Source of the DNA: a virus
Length of the DNA: 64,000 bases
Virus record (IMG/VR): IMGVR_UViG_3300021376_000030
Span: 20,920-84,919 of that record
Strand: one strand, 5' to 3'
The first letter of the stretch is position 1; the number at the start of each line of letters is the position of its first letter. Shown piece after piece: positions 15,016-23,397 of the stretch. Under the pieces are notes generated by a model. That model ran no database searches and was not told the DNA's origin. It worked only from the letters and a program-made list of their open reading frames with translations. A program made the position numbers and the translations under genes.

Positions 15016-15566
15016 TTGATTAAAATACCTAGACCAAAATGTTCTCTTATATTATAAAAACTTGCATTATGTTTACCAGATAAATCTATACAAACTTGTT
15101 TAACTACTGGAAAACTCTCTGTATCGTGCAGAAGAACAATATCACTATGTAACAAAGACCATTCCGCACAATCAAAGGTAGGTTGATATTCATGCACTAT
15201 ATCAACATGAATTAGATTATAATGATTATTATTTTTTTTAATGAAATTATAAAAATTGTCTTTAATAAGCTCAACATTTGGGAAGTGTTGGAGATTATTC
15301 TTTGTCTGTTCGTACAAATTATTCATCTTATTATTTGCATGTTTATCACTTTCAAATGTATCTACCCCAATAACCCTTTTAAAAAAATTTGAAAACACAG
15401 ATGTAGAATACCCACGATCTACTCCAAACTCTAATGCTATATTATTTTGTATTTTAAAATCATGCATTATTTCAGCTATATATCTTTCTAATCCAAGCCA
15501 AGCTGATGGGCAGCTATAAACTTTTAAAATACCTGCGTATTCACCAGTAGGTGTATACGGAATCAT
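15012..15566 (-). CDS. Class I SAM-dependent methyltransferase, 184 aa
   Basis: Motif I is IALEFGVDRGYSTSVFSNFF, the acidic end of strand 2 is VIGVDTFE, and motif IV-like LIHVDIVHEY and IVLLHDTESFPVVKQ follow. This is the layout of the Methyltransf_24-like group, which includes sugar O-methyltransferases. The target is unknown; sugar, small-molecule and protein targets are all possible. The one-base and 4-bp overlaps with neighbours show it belongs to this operon rather than to the glycan island. Confidence 0.72.
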   Translation of the reverse strand: MIPYTPTGEYAGILKVYSCPSAWLGLERYIAEIMHDFKIQNNIALEFGVDRGYSTSVFSNFFKRVIGVDTFESDKHANNKMNNLYEQTKNNLQHFPNVELIKDNFYNFIKKNNNHYNLIHVDIVHEYQPTFDCAEWSLLHSDIVLLHDTESFPVVKQVCIDLSGKHNASFYNIREHFGLGILIK

Positions 15567-16156
15567 TAATGTGAAATAATCTTGGTTGATGCAATAAAGA
15601 TATTATCATTAATCTGATAAAAGGAAGAAATTACCTCAGACATAAATTGTGTGCATTGAGTATCGCTTAGTTCGGTACTAAATGCAAACGCCGGTGCTTG
15701 CTTACCAGCTCTTACATTGATACCTGTATGACCTAACGCGGCATTATCCTTTACATGTACAATACTTACACTACATTTACCCTTATGTTGTGTCACACCG
15801 CCCTGGGTAAACTCTTTTGTAACCATTAAATCATCACCATCTACTTCTATAGGTGCATTAATAAATTTAAAAAGTATATTGGCAATATTTGTATTAAACA
15901 TTCTTTGATAACTAATTGCACCAAACCCCTCGGTAATAAGAGGTATTTCATAAAGAAAATGAATCATATCCTCACTATATATAAAATCCTTGTTAAGTGA
16001 GTCCTCTTGATCGATCAAACCTTCTGTCTCCACTTTTGCAGGAGCACGAAAAGCAATAATGTTGCCTATGGGTAAAGTCTTATCACGAAAATAGCGATAT
16101 GCAAAACGTCTGTGAAGAGCTACACCGTCATAAACTTTAATATCTGTAACGATCAT
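15566..16156 (-). CDS. DUF366-like protein, 196 aa
   Basis: The protein has YDGVALHRRFAYRYF, GNIIAFRAPAKVETEGLIDQ, IYSEDMIHFLYEIP and, toward the C-terminus, CSVSIV ... HTGINVRAG. This succession matches what I remember of DUF366, a family found in archaea and bacteria with no proven function. I find it surprising in a phage structural operon. It is the first gene of the 17-gene minus operon and diverges from the portal gene across a 183-bp gap. Confidence 0.65.
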   Translation of the reverse strand: MIVTDIKVYDGVALHRRFAYRYFRDKTLPIGNIIAFRAPAKVETEGLIDQEDSLNKDFIYSEDMIHFLYEIPLITEGFGAISYQRMFNTNIANILFKFINAPIEVDGDDLMVTKEFTQGGVTQHKGKCSVSIVHVKDNAALGHTGINVRAGKQAPAFAFSTELSDTQCTQFMSEVISSFYQINDNIFIASTKIISH

Positions 16157-16339
16157 ATCTATAGATAATAACTACACTCGAGGATAATTCAACGAAAAAG
16201 ACTCGTCCCGCATTTTTTTCTCTCCTGTCCATTATAAATGGTTCTGATCCTAATACCCACATACTATTATAATCAAATTTTGTAAGAAATCAACTAACAT
16301 TTTTCAATTGAAACCAGGTTTTTTTATTATAAATAACTA
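16157..16339. promoter_or_regulatory. Divergent promoter region between structural operon and portal gene
   Basis: This 183-bp gap separates two divergent late transcription units. On the plus side it ends in TATAAATA before the portal ATG. It also has short AT-rich tracts and a pyrimidine run (TTTTTTTCTCTCCTGTCC near 16214). On the minus side I see no clear TATAAATA just upstream of 16156. I find no ORF or RNA gene in it. Confidence 0.4.
16328..16335 (+). promoter_or_regulatory. T4-type late promoter motif TATAAATA
   Basis: A perfect TATAAATA ends 4 nt before the portal ATG at 16340. With a T4-like spacing, transcription would begin about at the ATG. There is no Shine-Dalgarno-like sequence in front of this gene. 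Confidence 0.6.
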
Positions 16340-18166
16340 ATGCCTGAATACGGTAATACAGATACTGATCGATCGCAAACATTTGGACGATCTTTAATGA
16401 ATTATATTAACTCTAAGCTTCCATATCAAAGTTACTCTACTATTGATACCATTAGCAAGCTTAATCCAAAGTACAAGATATTTCAAGATACAGGCAGTAG
16501 GCGTACCGAGGCATTAGCAAGACAGAGTATTAGCAGTAACTCAGAAATTAATAATCTTGATCCCGCGGGAATTATTGGTCTGGATAATAATTTTACACAA
16601 TACATGTATGCAAATATACAGCATGATAAAATTTCAAGATTACGCGATTATCGTGTTATGGCATCATTTTCAGAGGTTGCAGATGCATTAGATGAGATAT
16701 GTGATGAAGCTGTTAATAGAGACAAAAATGGTAGAGTTATAAAATTAACTTTTCCTGACTTAGATATTGACGATAAAGATAAAGAGGTGTTGCAAGGTGA
16801 ATTTCAGAAATATGTAAATTATTTTGATTTACCCCACAAAGGGTGGGAGTATTTTCGTCAACTTCTTATAGATGGTGAAATTTATTTTGAGCACATTATA
16901 CACAAGAGTTACGAAGAAGAAGGTATTTTAGGTGTTGTTACTATTCCTACAGAATTTGTTGATCCTATTTTCGGTAACGTCCAGAATATGATGATTAAAG
17001 GATATCTTTTAAGAAAGCCAGTTTTTGATAAAACAAATCCAACTAAAATAGTTGACTATGAGATGGTGCCTATGGATAAAAACCAAGTCACTTATATTAA
17101 TTCTGGTATATGGAATGAAAACAGAACTATAAGACTCCCGTTCATAGAAAATGCGAGAAGAGCTTATAGACAGTTAAGCCTTACTGAGGATGCTATTGTA
17201 ATTTATCGCTTAGCTAGAGCACCAGAGCGTTTAGTTTTCAACGTTGATGTAGGTAATATGCCCCCGCCTAAGGCTGAGGCGTATTTAAAGAAACTAATGA
17301 ATCAATACTGGTCTTCAAAGACATACGATAGTAGTCAAAACTCAGGGGTTGCTGTTAAGAAGTTTAACCCACAATCTATATTAGATAATTTCTGGTTTGC
17401 TAAAAGGCAAGGCAGCGAGGGTACTAGCGTAACAAGATTAGAAGGCGGTCAAAATTTAGGAAAATTAGAAGACTTAGAATATTTTGTAAAAAAGCTTTAC
17501 AAAAGCTTAAAAGTGCCTGTATCTCGATTAAATGTGGATGATGCTTATAAAGACGATGCAAATATTTTAAGAGAAGAATTAAAATTTGCAAAGTTTGTAG
17601 TAAGAATGCAGCAGAATTTTGCTCAAGGGTTAAAAAATGGGTTCATTACACATTTAAGGTTGCGAGGATTGTGGAAAAAATATGAACTAAGAGAAGATCA
17701 TTTAGACTTGGAATTTAATGTACCTATTAATTTCTTTGAAATGCGGGAAGCACAGAAGCAAGAAATTAAGACAAATACATTTCAAAATATCTTACAAGCA
17801 TCTGATAATATTAGCAAAACATATGCTCTTAAAAAATACATGGATTGGACAGATGTTGAATTACAAGCTAACAGGGAGTTTATGCGTAAAGATATGGCTT
17901 TTGCGTGGGAGTTAGAGCAAATAAAGGCGGGTGGACCTAGTTGGAAGGAAAATGCAATTGCTGCGGCTGGAGAGGCTGAAGGTGAATTAGGCAGTGCAGC
18001 TGGCGGAGGTGTATCAGGTTCTACACCTCCTGCGTTCGGACCAGCGCCAGGAGGTGAGGCCGAGGCAGGGCCTGTAGCAGCACAAGCTGCAGCTGAGCCT
18101 GCACCTGTTGAGGGAGGCACTATTCCGGCTCCTACAGGGGCTGCACCGGCTACTCCAGCCGTTTAA
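16340..18166 (+). CDS. gp20: Portal vertex protein (gp20-like), 608 aa
   Basis: The gp20 signature runs through the protein: DYRVMASFSEVADALDEICD, HKGWEYFRQLLIDGEIYFEH, LTEDAIVIYRLARAPERLVF, NMPPPKAEAYLKKLMNQYWS and LKVPVSRLN. Twelve copies form the unique vertex through which DNA enters and leaves the head and to which the tail attaches. The last 70 residues are an unusual Ala/Gly/Pro-rich tail (GAAPATPAV). Its end overlaps the converging peptidase gene by 17 bp. Confidence 0.95.
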   Translation: MPEYGNTDTDRSQTFGRSLMNYINSKLPYQSYSTIDTISKLNPKYKIFQDTGSRRTEALARQSISSNSEINNLDPAGIIGLDNNFTQYMYANIQHDKISRLRDYRVMASFSEVADALDEICDEAVNRDKNGRVIKLTFPDLDIDDKDKEVLQGEFQKYVNYFDLPHKGWEYFRQLLIDGEIYFEHIIHKSYEEEGILGVVTIPTEFVDPIFGNVQNMMIKGYLLRKPVFDKTNPTKIVDYEMVPMDKNQVTYINSGIWNENRTIRLPFIENARRAYRQLSLTEDAIVIYRLARAPERLVFNVDVGNMPPPKAEAYLKKLMNQYWSSKTYDSSQNSGVAVKKFNPQSILDNFWFAKRQGSEGTSVTRLEGGQNLGKLEDLEYFVKKLYKSLKVPVSRLNVDDAYKDDANILREELKFAKFVVRMQQNFAQGLKNGFITHLRLRGLWKKYELREDHLDLEFNVPINFFEMREAQKQEIKTNTFQNILQASDNISKTYALKKYMDWTDVELQANREFMRKDMAFAWELEQIKAGGPSWKENAIAAAGEAEGELGSAAGGGVSGSTPPAFGPAPGGEAEAGPVAAQAAAEPAPVEGGTIPAPTGAAPATPAV

Positions 18167-18596
18167 TTCGACGTAAAGCAAATTTTAATTTCTTAGTTTC
18201 GTATAGCCGAGCATCTACTTCTTCTGGAGCAAACCAGTACTTATCATTAACTAATAACATATCTTTTTGAGAATATGTAAACTGGGCTTGAAGACGTTGA
18301 ATTTTATATTGAATAAAATGTCTTAATTCATGTAGTAAATTTCTTACCATTCTTTTAACTTTTTGTTTTTTATTCTTAGTATATACATCTATACCTATAG
18401 AAATACGGTTATTAACAATATCATAATCGCTATGTATGCCATTTTTTTTAATGTGTATGTATAAAGTCTTATTGGAAGGATAGCCTTCCTTATAACATAG
18501 ATATTTTAAAACATTACACAGTGACTTAAAACACACCTCATGTTTTTTAAGCCAAATATGGGATGGTCTTGAGAATACTATATTCACTTTAACCAA
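18150..18596 (-). CDS. HExxH zinc metallopeptidase-like protein, 148 aa
   Basis: The helix LLHELRHFIQY carries H89-E90-x-x-H93, and WFAPEEVDARLYE gives E125/E126 in the position of a third zinc ligand and an ExxDA motif. The two thirds before it look like a small beta-helix scaffold of the minimal gluzincin type. A single small domain with no signal peptide suggests a cytoplasmic or head-processing protease. It could equally be a protein-DNA crosslink-type SprT-like enzyme. Its start overlaps the previous gene by 13 bp. Confidence 0.7.
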   Translation of the reverse strand: MVKVNIVFSRPSHIWLKKHEVCFKSLCNVLKYLCYKEGYPSNKTLYIHIKKNGIHSDYDIVNNRISIGIDVYTKNKKQKVKRMVRNLLHELRHFIQYKIQRLQAQFTYSQKDMLLVNDKYWFAPEEVDARLYETKKLKFALRRIKRLE

Positions 18597-19186
18597 ACAG
18601 TTGTCGGGTCGAATGCTGTAGTATCAAGAAAATCCCATACTTCATATTGTGGCTTATTATCGACGCTCGCCGCTTTAATAAGATTATTTAGAAGAGTTTG
18701 TAAGTCTTGAATATGCCATACATCATCCAATAAACGTCTACCTGAAGTACGGGTTTTGTGTGCGACATGATCTGCATATGAATAAGCAAAACCAGCAAAT
18801 GGCGGTATCATACAACCAAGGCTTACTAGGTTACCTAAAATTCTAGAACACACTTCTTTACCTCCCACTGAATGCATTGTTACAACTGCACATGCAGGTT
18901 TACCAACCAAATATTTTGAACCTTCAAGCACTGTCATTTTTTCAAATAAAAGCTGCATAGGTGAACCCCAACTATCCCAATATGTTCCTGTAGCGAAAAT
19001 TAAACAATCTGCTTTTTTAATATTCCGCTTTACTCCATTCCAACAAAATGTAGGCTGCAAATGAATTGTTTTAACTCTCACATCATCGTGTGTCTTGAGA
19101 ATCATTTTCTTAATCTTTTTGAGTAGCATAAAAGTATTGCCAGAACGCCCTCCTATGGCTCCGTTAATAACAAGAATATTTTTCAC
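18584..19186 (-). CDS. Flavodoxin-fold NAD(P)H-dependent oxidoreductase, 200 aa
   Basis: The start MKNILVINGAIGGRSGNTFM is the FMN-phosphate loop of NADPH-dependent FMN reductase/flavodoxin-like proteins. ADCLIFATGTYWDSWGSPMQ is the second FMN-contact loop, followed by a KPACAVVTMHSVGG strand. It probably reduces a small molecule or quinone using FMN. Partner and pathway are unknown; it may supply electrons to redox enzymes in the genome such as the radical SAM proteins, which is inference only. Divergent from the small genes after 19323. Confidence 0.75.
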   Translation of the reverse strand: MKNILVINGAIGGRSGNTFMLLKKIKKMILKTHDDVRVKTIHLQPTFCWNGVKRNIKKADCLIFATGTYWDSWGSPMQLLFEKMTVLEGSKYLVGKPACAVVTMHSVGGKEVCSRILGNLVSLGCMIPPFAGFAYSYADHVAHKTRTSGRRLLDDVWHIQDLQTLLNNLIKAASVDNKPQYEVWDFLDTTAFDPTTVWLK

Positions 19187-19322
19187 CTATGTATATTATA
19201 AATGAAAATTACCATAAAATCAAATACAATCTATAACTATATATAAATCAATAATTTAACTATTTAAATTTAGAACGTTAAATTTTATTTGATTTCAGCC
19301 TATATATAAGTTATATTATGGT
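19187..19322. promoter_or_regulatory. Divergent AT-rich promoter region
   Basis: A 136-bp, very AT-rich gap separates a minus operon (to 18150) and a set of small plus-strand genes. The plus-strand promoter at 19289-19317 lies here. I see no ORF or RNA structure in it. Confidence 0.45.
19289..19317 (+). promoter_or_regulatory. Sigma70-like promoter TTGATT-N17-TATATT
   Basis: TTGATT (19289-19294) is followed after 17 bp by TATATT (19312-19317), and the ATG comes 5 nt later at 19323. The same TTGATT-like -35 box recurs before three other genes here at 16-17 bp spacing. Confidence 0.5.
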
Positions 19323-19523
19323 ATGGAAACATTCACAGTAGTTATTAAAAACGTGTACGCTACAGATAAAACCAGGTCTATTAAAATTAGAGCAGAAGAC
19401 CATTACTTAGCTCATAAGCAAGGATGTGACGAGAGTAACCAGCTGCGTGAAGATATTATTTCTATTAAAGATAGTCGAAAAACAGAAGTGTATAATATTG
19501 AAAAAGGCTTCCTTTTCGAATAA
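19323..19523 (+). CDS. Hypothetical early-type protein, 66 aa
   Basis: ATG 19323 follows a sigma70-like promoter by 5 nt. The product is soluble and charged: METFTVVIKNVYATDKTRSI, then RAEDHYLAHKQGCDES. It looks like one small alpha/beta domain. It starts a run of three tiny genes, the usual appearance of phage early genes that act on host functions. No family recognised. Confidence 0.6.
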   Translation: METFTVVIKNVYATDKTRSIKIRAEDHYLAHKQGCDESNQLREDIISIKDSRKTEVYNIEKGFLFE

Positions 19524-19557
19524 ATAATAAAAAGACACCCGCAAAGATGAATAAAGA

Positions 19558-19791
19558 ATGAACAGCGTTCAGCTTGTTGTTACGGATCAGGGTACGAGCG
19601 GGGCATATCACACAAAGTTATTTATTGATGAACAAGAATCCGGCATCCTTTATTTGAATAGCGAGCAGTTTAACTCAATTTCTAAATTTTTAAAAGATGG
19701 ATGTAGTCAAAACGGTATTATTTTTTCTGTTGAAAACCCATATGACTTAAGCTATATGGATGATGTGGAAGAGGAAGATTATCTAGAATAA
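19558..19791 (+). CDS. Hypothetical protein, 77 aa
   Basis: ATG 19558 overlaps the end of a four-codon mini-ORF (ATGAATAAAGAATGA, 19546-19560), which may couple its translation. The product is acidic, ending VEEEDYLE, with a beta-rich start (VQLVVTDQGTSGAYHTKLFI). The acidic tail is reminiscent of DNA-mimic inhibitors, but nothing else supports that. Function unknown. Confidence 0.6.
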   Translation: MNSVQLVVTDQGTSGAYHTKLFIDEQESGILYLNSEQFNSISKFLKDGCSQNGIIFSVENPYDLSYMDDVEEEDYLE

Positions 19792-19799
19792 ATAATTGG

Positions 19800-20006
19800 G
19801 TGAAGAAAACCCAATTGGCAGGAAAAAGTTTCTGTGAAGAATTCTGCTCTCATGTTTATGAGGATAGAACTCATAGTAGTTTTCTCATCAATGTTGATCA
19901 TGAATGGTTTGCTACACTCAATAAAGGCATGGAGAAATTAAACTATAAGTTAGTACATTTTACAGAAATGCCGAAATCGTTGACTTGTGTATACGTAAAA
20001 GCTTGA
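19800..20006 (+). CDS. Hypothetical protein, 68 aa
   Basis: It starts at GTG 19800, 8 bp after the previous stop. It has CEEFCSHVY with two cysteines near residue 12 and a hydrophobic C-terminal strand (LTCVYVK). It is a small soluble protein in a tight early cluster before the nuclease. Function unknown. Confidence 0.55.
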   Translation: MKKTQLAGKSFCEEFCSHVYEDRTHSSFLINVDHEWFATLNKGMEKLNYKLVHFTEMPKSLTCVYVKA

Positions 20007-20037
20007 CTTATCTTTTTTATCCTGTATCCTATAATAA

Positions 20038-20772
20038 GTGAAAGAAAATAATGTGATACCAGTATTTAATTCGGATCTTCACACTTACACAGATCCAAAT
20101 GATGGGTTTAGGTATACAAGCGTAACTAGATGGATTGACAAATTCAAACCGGTTTTTGATAAACAAGCAAAAGCTGCAAAATTGGCCGCAAAGGAAGGTG
20201 TATCAATAGATTTCATTCTGGAAGATTGGCAAAGAAAGAAAGAAGAAAGCATCAAATATGGCACTCGCCTTCATAAGGCATTAGAATTATTTCACAATAC
20301 CGGTAATATAGAAGATGAACAATGTAAGATTGTAGTAGATGAATTTAAAAAACTTAAATTAACATTTTCCGAACAAACTTTTCACGAAAAATTGGTTTAC
20401 AATAGACAGCTAGGCATTGCGGGAATGGCCGATATTATTACACATAATGATGATAATACTTTTAATGTTTTTGATTTTAAAACTAATAAAAGATTTAGAT
20501 TTCAAACCAAGTTTAGTGATGGTGAATTATTAGCACCTCTTGGTCATTATCCTAATACTGAATATTATCATTACTCTCTCCAGCTTAGTATGTATGGATA
20601 CTTGTATAAGAATATGACTGGCTTAGATGTAAAGAGATTAAAAATATATTGGTATGAAAGAAAAGAGCCTGAAAACTACGAAAACTTTGATGGCTGTTGG
20701 CGGGTATTTAATTTACCCTACCTTGAAGATGATATTTTATATTGTTTAAGCAATAATGAAAAAGCGGTATAG
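20038..20772 (+). CDS. PD-(D/E)XK nuclease, RecB/Cas4-like, 244 aa
   Basis: Conserved nuclease-core residues appear in order: H79 (YGTRLHKALE), D132 (GIAGMADIIT), D146-x-K148 (VFDFKTNK), and Q182 in the YSLQLSMYGYL helix. This is the layout of the RecB-type family of single-strand exonucleases and of phage repair/recombination exonucleases. It has no CxxC cluster, so no iron-sulfur site. It starts at GTG 20038, with a second GTG at 20053 also possible. TATAAT lies 2 nt before the GTG. It overlaps the deaminase gene by 17 bp. Confidence 0.8.
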   Translation: MKENNVIPVFNSDLHTYTDPNDGFRYTSVTRWIDKFKPVFDKQAKAAKLAAKEGVSIDFILEDWQRKKEESIKYGTRLHKALELFHNTGNIEDEQCKIVVDEFKKLKLTFSEQTFHEKLVYNRQLGIAGMADIITHNDDNTFNVFDFKTNKRFRFQTKFSDGELLAPLGHYPNTEYYHYSLQLSMYGYLYKNMTGLDVKRLKIYWYERKEPENYENFDGCWRVFNLPYLEDDILYCLSNNEKAV

Positions 20773-21175
20773 TTGGGAAGAATACGCTTTACATATTGCA
20801 AAGGTAGCCTCACTAAGAAGTGAAGATCCTTATTGTAGAGTTGGAGCATGTGCACTGAGTCATAGCAATAGAGTGCTTGGTGTATCATATAATGGATTGG
20901 TAAGTAAAAAGCGAGTACCAGATACATTTTGGCAGGATAGAGATAAAAGAAGACCTTTTATTATTCATGCAGAGCAAAATCTATTGAGTTTATTTGGCAG
21001 AGGAGAAGCGCGGCTTTTGGCTGTAACTTTATTACCATGCTCAGATTGTGCTAGACTAATATGCAGCTGGAACATACCTGAAGTCGTTTATCTGCATGAT
21101 TACAATAGAGATTTAAAAGCAATTGATATTTTTAAATTTTACAACGTTAGACTCAAAAAAATTAGTATAAAATAG
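20756..21175 (+). CDS. dCMP deaminase-like protein, 139 aa
   Basis: The zinc site is complete: H71-A-E73 (IIHAEQN) and P94-C-x-x-C98 (LPCSDC). The opening YALHIAKVASLRSEDPYCRVGAC matches the start of the dCMP/ComE-type deaminase family up to the stretch given, and the LGVSYNG strand follows. A dCMP deaminase makes dUMP for thymidylate synthesis. No thymidylate synthase is in the window. It overlaps the nuclease gene by 17 bp, so the two are co-regulated. Confidence 0.82.
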   Translation: MKKRYSWEEYALHIAKVASLRSEDPYCRVGACALSHSNRVLGVSYNGLVSKKRVPDTFWQDRDKRRPFIIHAEQNLLSLFGRGEARLLAVTLLPCSDCARLICSWNIPEVVYLHDYNRDLKAIDIFKFYNVRLKKISIK

Positions 21176-21194
21176 TAGAAAACCTTGTTTGCTG

Positions 21195-21202
21195 TATAAA
21201 TA
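21195..21202 (+). promoter_or_regulatory. T4-type late promoter motif TATAAATA
   Basis: A perfect TATAAATA ends 6 nt before the ATG of the fibre gene at 21209. It marks the switch from the early-type genes upstream to late structural genes. Confidence 0.6.
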
Positions 21203-21208
21203 ACGTAT

Positions 21209-21784
21209 ATGGCAATAGCTACTATTTCGGTAAATTTTGCTAGTACAGCTGATATTCAATCTGGTACTAGTTCTGTTGTAAGCGTTAATCCTGCTAATTT
21301 AAAGGCTGCACTGCAAAGTGGTTCAAGTCTTTTTGCATTAACAGTTGGTGCAGCAACTTTTCAAGGAGCGTTAACTGTAACTACTGGTGGGTTAACTGTA
21401 AATACAGGTGGCGCAACAATTACTGCTGGCGGTTTAACCATCTCAGCAGGCGGATATACAGTAACAGGGGATTCTTTTATAACAGGCAAATTACAGGTTA
21501 CTGATGACGTTGTAGCATTTTCATCTTCTGATGCACGATTAAAGGACAATGTACAAAAAATTGAAAATGCAGTAGAAAAGGTCAAAAAGCTATCTGGAGT
21601 AACATTTGATTGGAAGCCAGAGTCTGGATATTCTGGAAAAGATTATGGAGTTATTGCTCAAGAAGTTGAAAATATTTTACCTGAAATAGTTGTAACAAGG
21701 GATAATGGTTACAAAGCTGTTAATTACGATAAGTTAATTCCTTTACTTATTGAAGCCATAAAAGAACTTAGCAATAAGGTATAA
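21209..21784 (+). CDS. Fibre protein with self-cleaving S74 (intramolecular chaperone) domain, 191 aa
   Basis: Residues 50-100 are GGLTVNTGGATITAGGLTI-type repeats of a triple beta-helix. The C-terminus from about 105 is the endosialidase-type intramolecular chaperone (peptidase S74): SSSDARLKDNVQKI supplies S107 and K112 of the Ser-Lys dyad, then GVTFDWKPESGYSGKDYGVI and VNYDKLIPLLIEAIKEL. The chaperone helps trimerise the fibre and cuts itself off next to S107. At 191 aa it is very short, so it may be a tip segment attached to another fibre. Confidence 0.9.
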   Translation: MAIATISVNFASTADIQSGTSSVVSVNPANLKAALQSGSSLFALTVGAATFQGALTVTTGGLTVNTGGATITAGGLTISAGGYTVTGDSFITGKLQVTDDVVAFSSSDARLKDNVQKIENAVEKVKKLSGVTFDWKPESGYSGKDYGVIAQEVENILPEIVVTRDNGYKAVNYDKLIPLLIEAIKELSNKV

Positions 21785-21790
21785 TTTCCT

Positions 21791-22408
21791 ATGGCTTCTA
21801 GCGGCATACCAGTAACAGGAACCGTTAGTATAGGTTCTCAAGCAGGAATAACAAGAAGTGTTAACCTGCTCATGGGTCTTGCAGCAAGTACCTTAAATTC
21901 TAGTCTTAGTGGTCGGGAGCAGCAAGCTATGACTTATATTATCACCTATGGTGTATGTATGCCTGGTGAGCTAGAGAAGAGTACTATTACCTGGGCACCC
22001 ACCGGTAATGCTCCTTACGGTACTCCAGGCAATAGCTATCTTCCCGCAAGACTAAGTGAATTTAGAGGTAGTTATAGCTGGCCACAAATTATTTCAGGAA
22101 ATCCTATTATCGCATCTAATAATCCAAACCCTCCAGGTCCTGGAAATAGTATATTGACAGTAACCGGTAACGGTTCTCCCGCTTATATAGGTTCGGGCAC
22201 ACCCTACTTTTTCTATATCCTCGGACCTAGTGGGAGAATTCCAGCATCTGGGTGGAGACAAGCTAACATAAGCTCAGGATCTGCCACTACGTTTGGGGGT
22301 GATGGAACAGGGCTTGCAGTTGGCACATATAATGTTTGGGTTAAAGATTTTGAAGGTTGTGGAACACTAGAAAATATTAAGATTACAGCTACTGTATCTT
22401 ACCCATGA
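21791..22408 (+). CDS. Hypothetical structural protein, 205 aa
   Basis: It begins 6 bp after the S74 fibre gene. The protein is rich in Gly, Ser and Pro with beta-turn patterns (SGIPVTGTVSIGSQAG; PNPPGPGNS; GTYNVWVKDFEGCGTLENIK). The C-terminal part resembles a repeat with a conserved Cys seen in surface proteins (VKDxxGC). It is probably a fibre tip or attached accessory of the S74 protein. No enzymatic motif is visible. Confidence 0.6.
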   Translation: MASSGIPVTGTVSIGSQAGITRSVNLLMGLAASTLNSSLSGREQQAMTYIITYGVCMPGELEKSTITWAPTGNAPYGTPGNSYLPARLSEFRGSYSWPQIISGNPIIASNNPNPPGPGNSILTVTGNGSPAYIGSGTPYFFYILGPSGRIPASGWRQANISSGSATTFGGDGTGLAVGTYNVWVKDFEGCGTLENIKITATVSYP

Positions 22409-23397
22409 ACAAACCATTATTATTAAAAGCATTATCTAAAGCTTACATTATTCTGAATGTTAAAGAGCTTGAAGGTTTTTCTATAATTCATGCGTCATTA
22501 AATCCTAAAATAGTAGAATTATTTTGCGGTAACCAAACCTATGAGATTAATAATAATAATGAGACAGATGATATTACTTTAATAGACCTTAAAAATGAAT
22601 TACCACTTACAATCAATACATGCAATATTTCAACATTAGATTACCCGGGGTTTCCATTTGAAATCCCCCCTGTTTATATTTTAAATGAAAGATACGAAGG
22701 GCGTATCACAGTTGACGATATTATAAGACTTCAAAAAGAGCCTATTCAAGATTTAAGATATTTGAAAGAAATACAGAAAAGTAAAAATTCTGAAAATAAC
22801 ATCATAACAAATACAGCTATATACAATCTAAGACTACTCTATCATTATTATAGCAAAGTAGAAAAACTAGACAAAAAACATATATTGTTTAATGATAAGG
22901 TCTTAAAGAAATTTAAGAAAAGATTGCCTAAAAAATTCATTTTAGACTCAGAGTTTATTAATCGATTACTAGAAGAAAACAAATCACTGTTTGATTTTGA
23001 TGATCAAGAAATACAAAAGCGAATAGGTTATTATAACAGTTTAAGCGACGAATTTTATAGCAAGCGTCTTGGATTTGATGTAGATAACCTTCTTTCTACT
23101 GATAAAGAGATACTTAATAAATGTATAAGCAGATGGAAGGAAATTATTACAGAGCATGCAACTGAGGCTTCTGATACACTACAAAAAGAAAAAGAAGTAT
23201 TTAAAGAAAATAATCCAGAAAACAAAACAGAATTAGAGGAAATAGAATTTGTACAAAATATTTTAAAAAATTGTGCTAATGATGTTGATTTTAGTAAATT
23301 TAAAACACCTAAAGAAGTTTTTTCGTTTTGGCCCCCTGTATTATATCCCCCGCCTCAGTTTGTACTGGACCCATATCATTGGGTTTTTAAGAAATAA
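22405..23397 (+). CDS. Hypothetical protein, 330 aa
   Basis: It overlaps the previous stop by 4 bp. The first 110 residues are mixed, including PFEIPPVYIL. The middle is Lys/Glu-rich and helical (FNDKVLKKFKKRLPKKFILD; LQKEKEVFKENNPENKTELE). The end FWPPVLYPPPQFVLDPYHWV is Pro/Trp-rich. Its position after the fibre genes suggests a late role such as an assembly chaperone, without sequence proof. No family recognised. It converges with the next gene with an 11-bp overlap. Confidence 0.6.
   Translation: MNKPLLLKALSKAYIILNVKELEGFSIIHASLNPKIVELFCGNQTYEINNNNETDDITLIDLKNELPLTINTCNISTLDYPGFPFEIPPVYILNERYEGRITVDDIIRLQKEPIQDLRYLKEIQKSKNSENNIITNTAIYNLRLLYHYYSKVEKLDKKHILFNDKVLKKFKKRLPKKFILDSEFINRLLEENKSLFDFDDQEIQKRIGYYNSLSDEFYSKRLGFDVDNLLSTDKEILNKCISRWKEIITEHATEASDTLQKEKEVFKENNPENKTELEEIEFVQNILKNCANDVDFSKFKTPKEVFSFWPPVLYPPPQFVLDPYHWVFKK

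Noticed and set aside
17782-18120. 112-aa antisense ORF in the portal gene, rich in Ala/Pro
   Set aside because: It is the complement of the portal's Ala/Gly/Pro-rich C-terminus, which lacks stops for compositional reasons.
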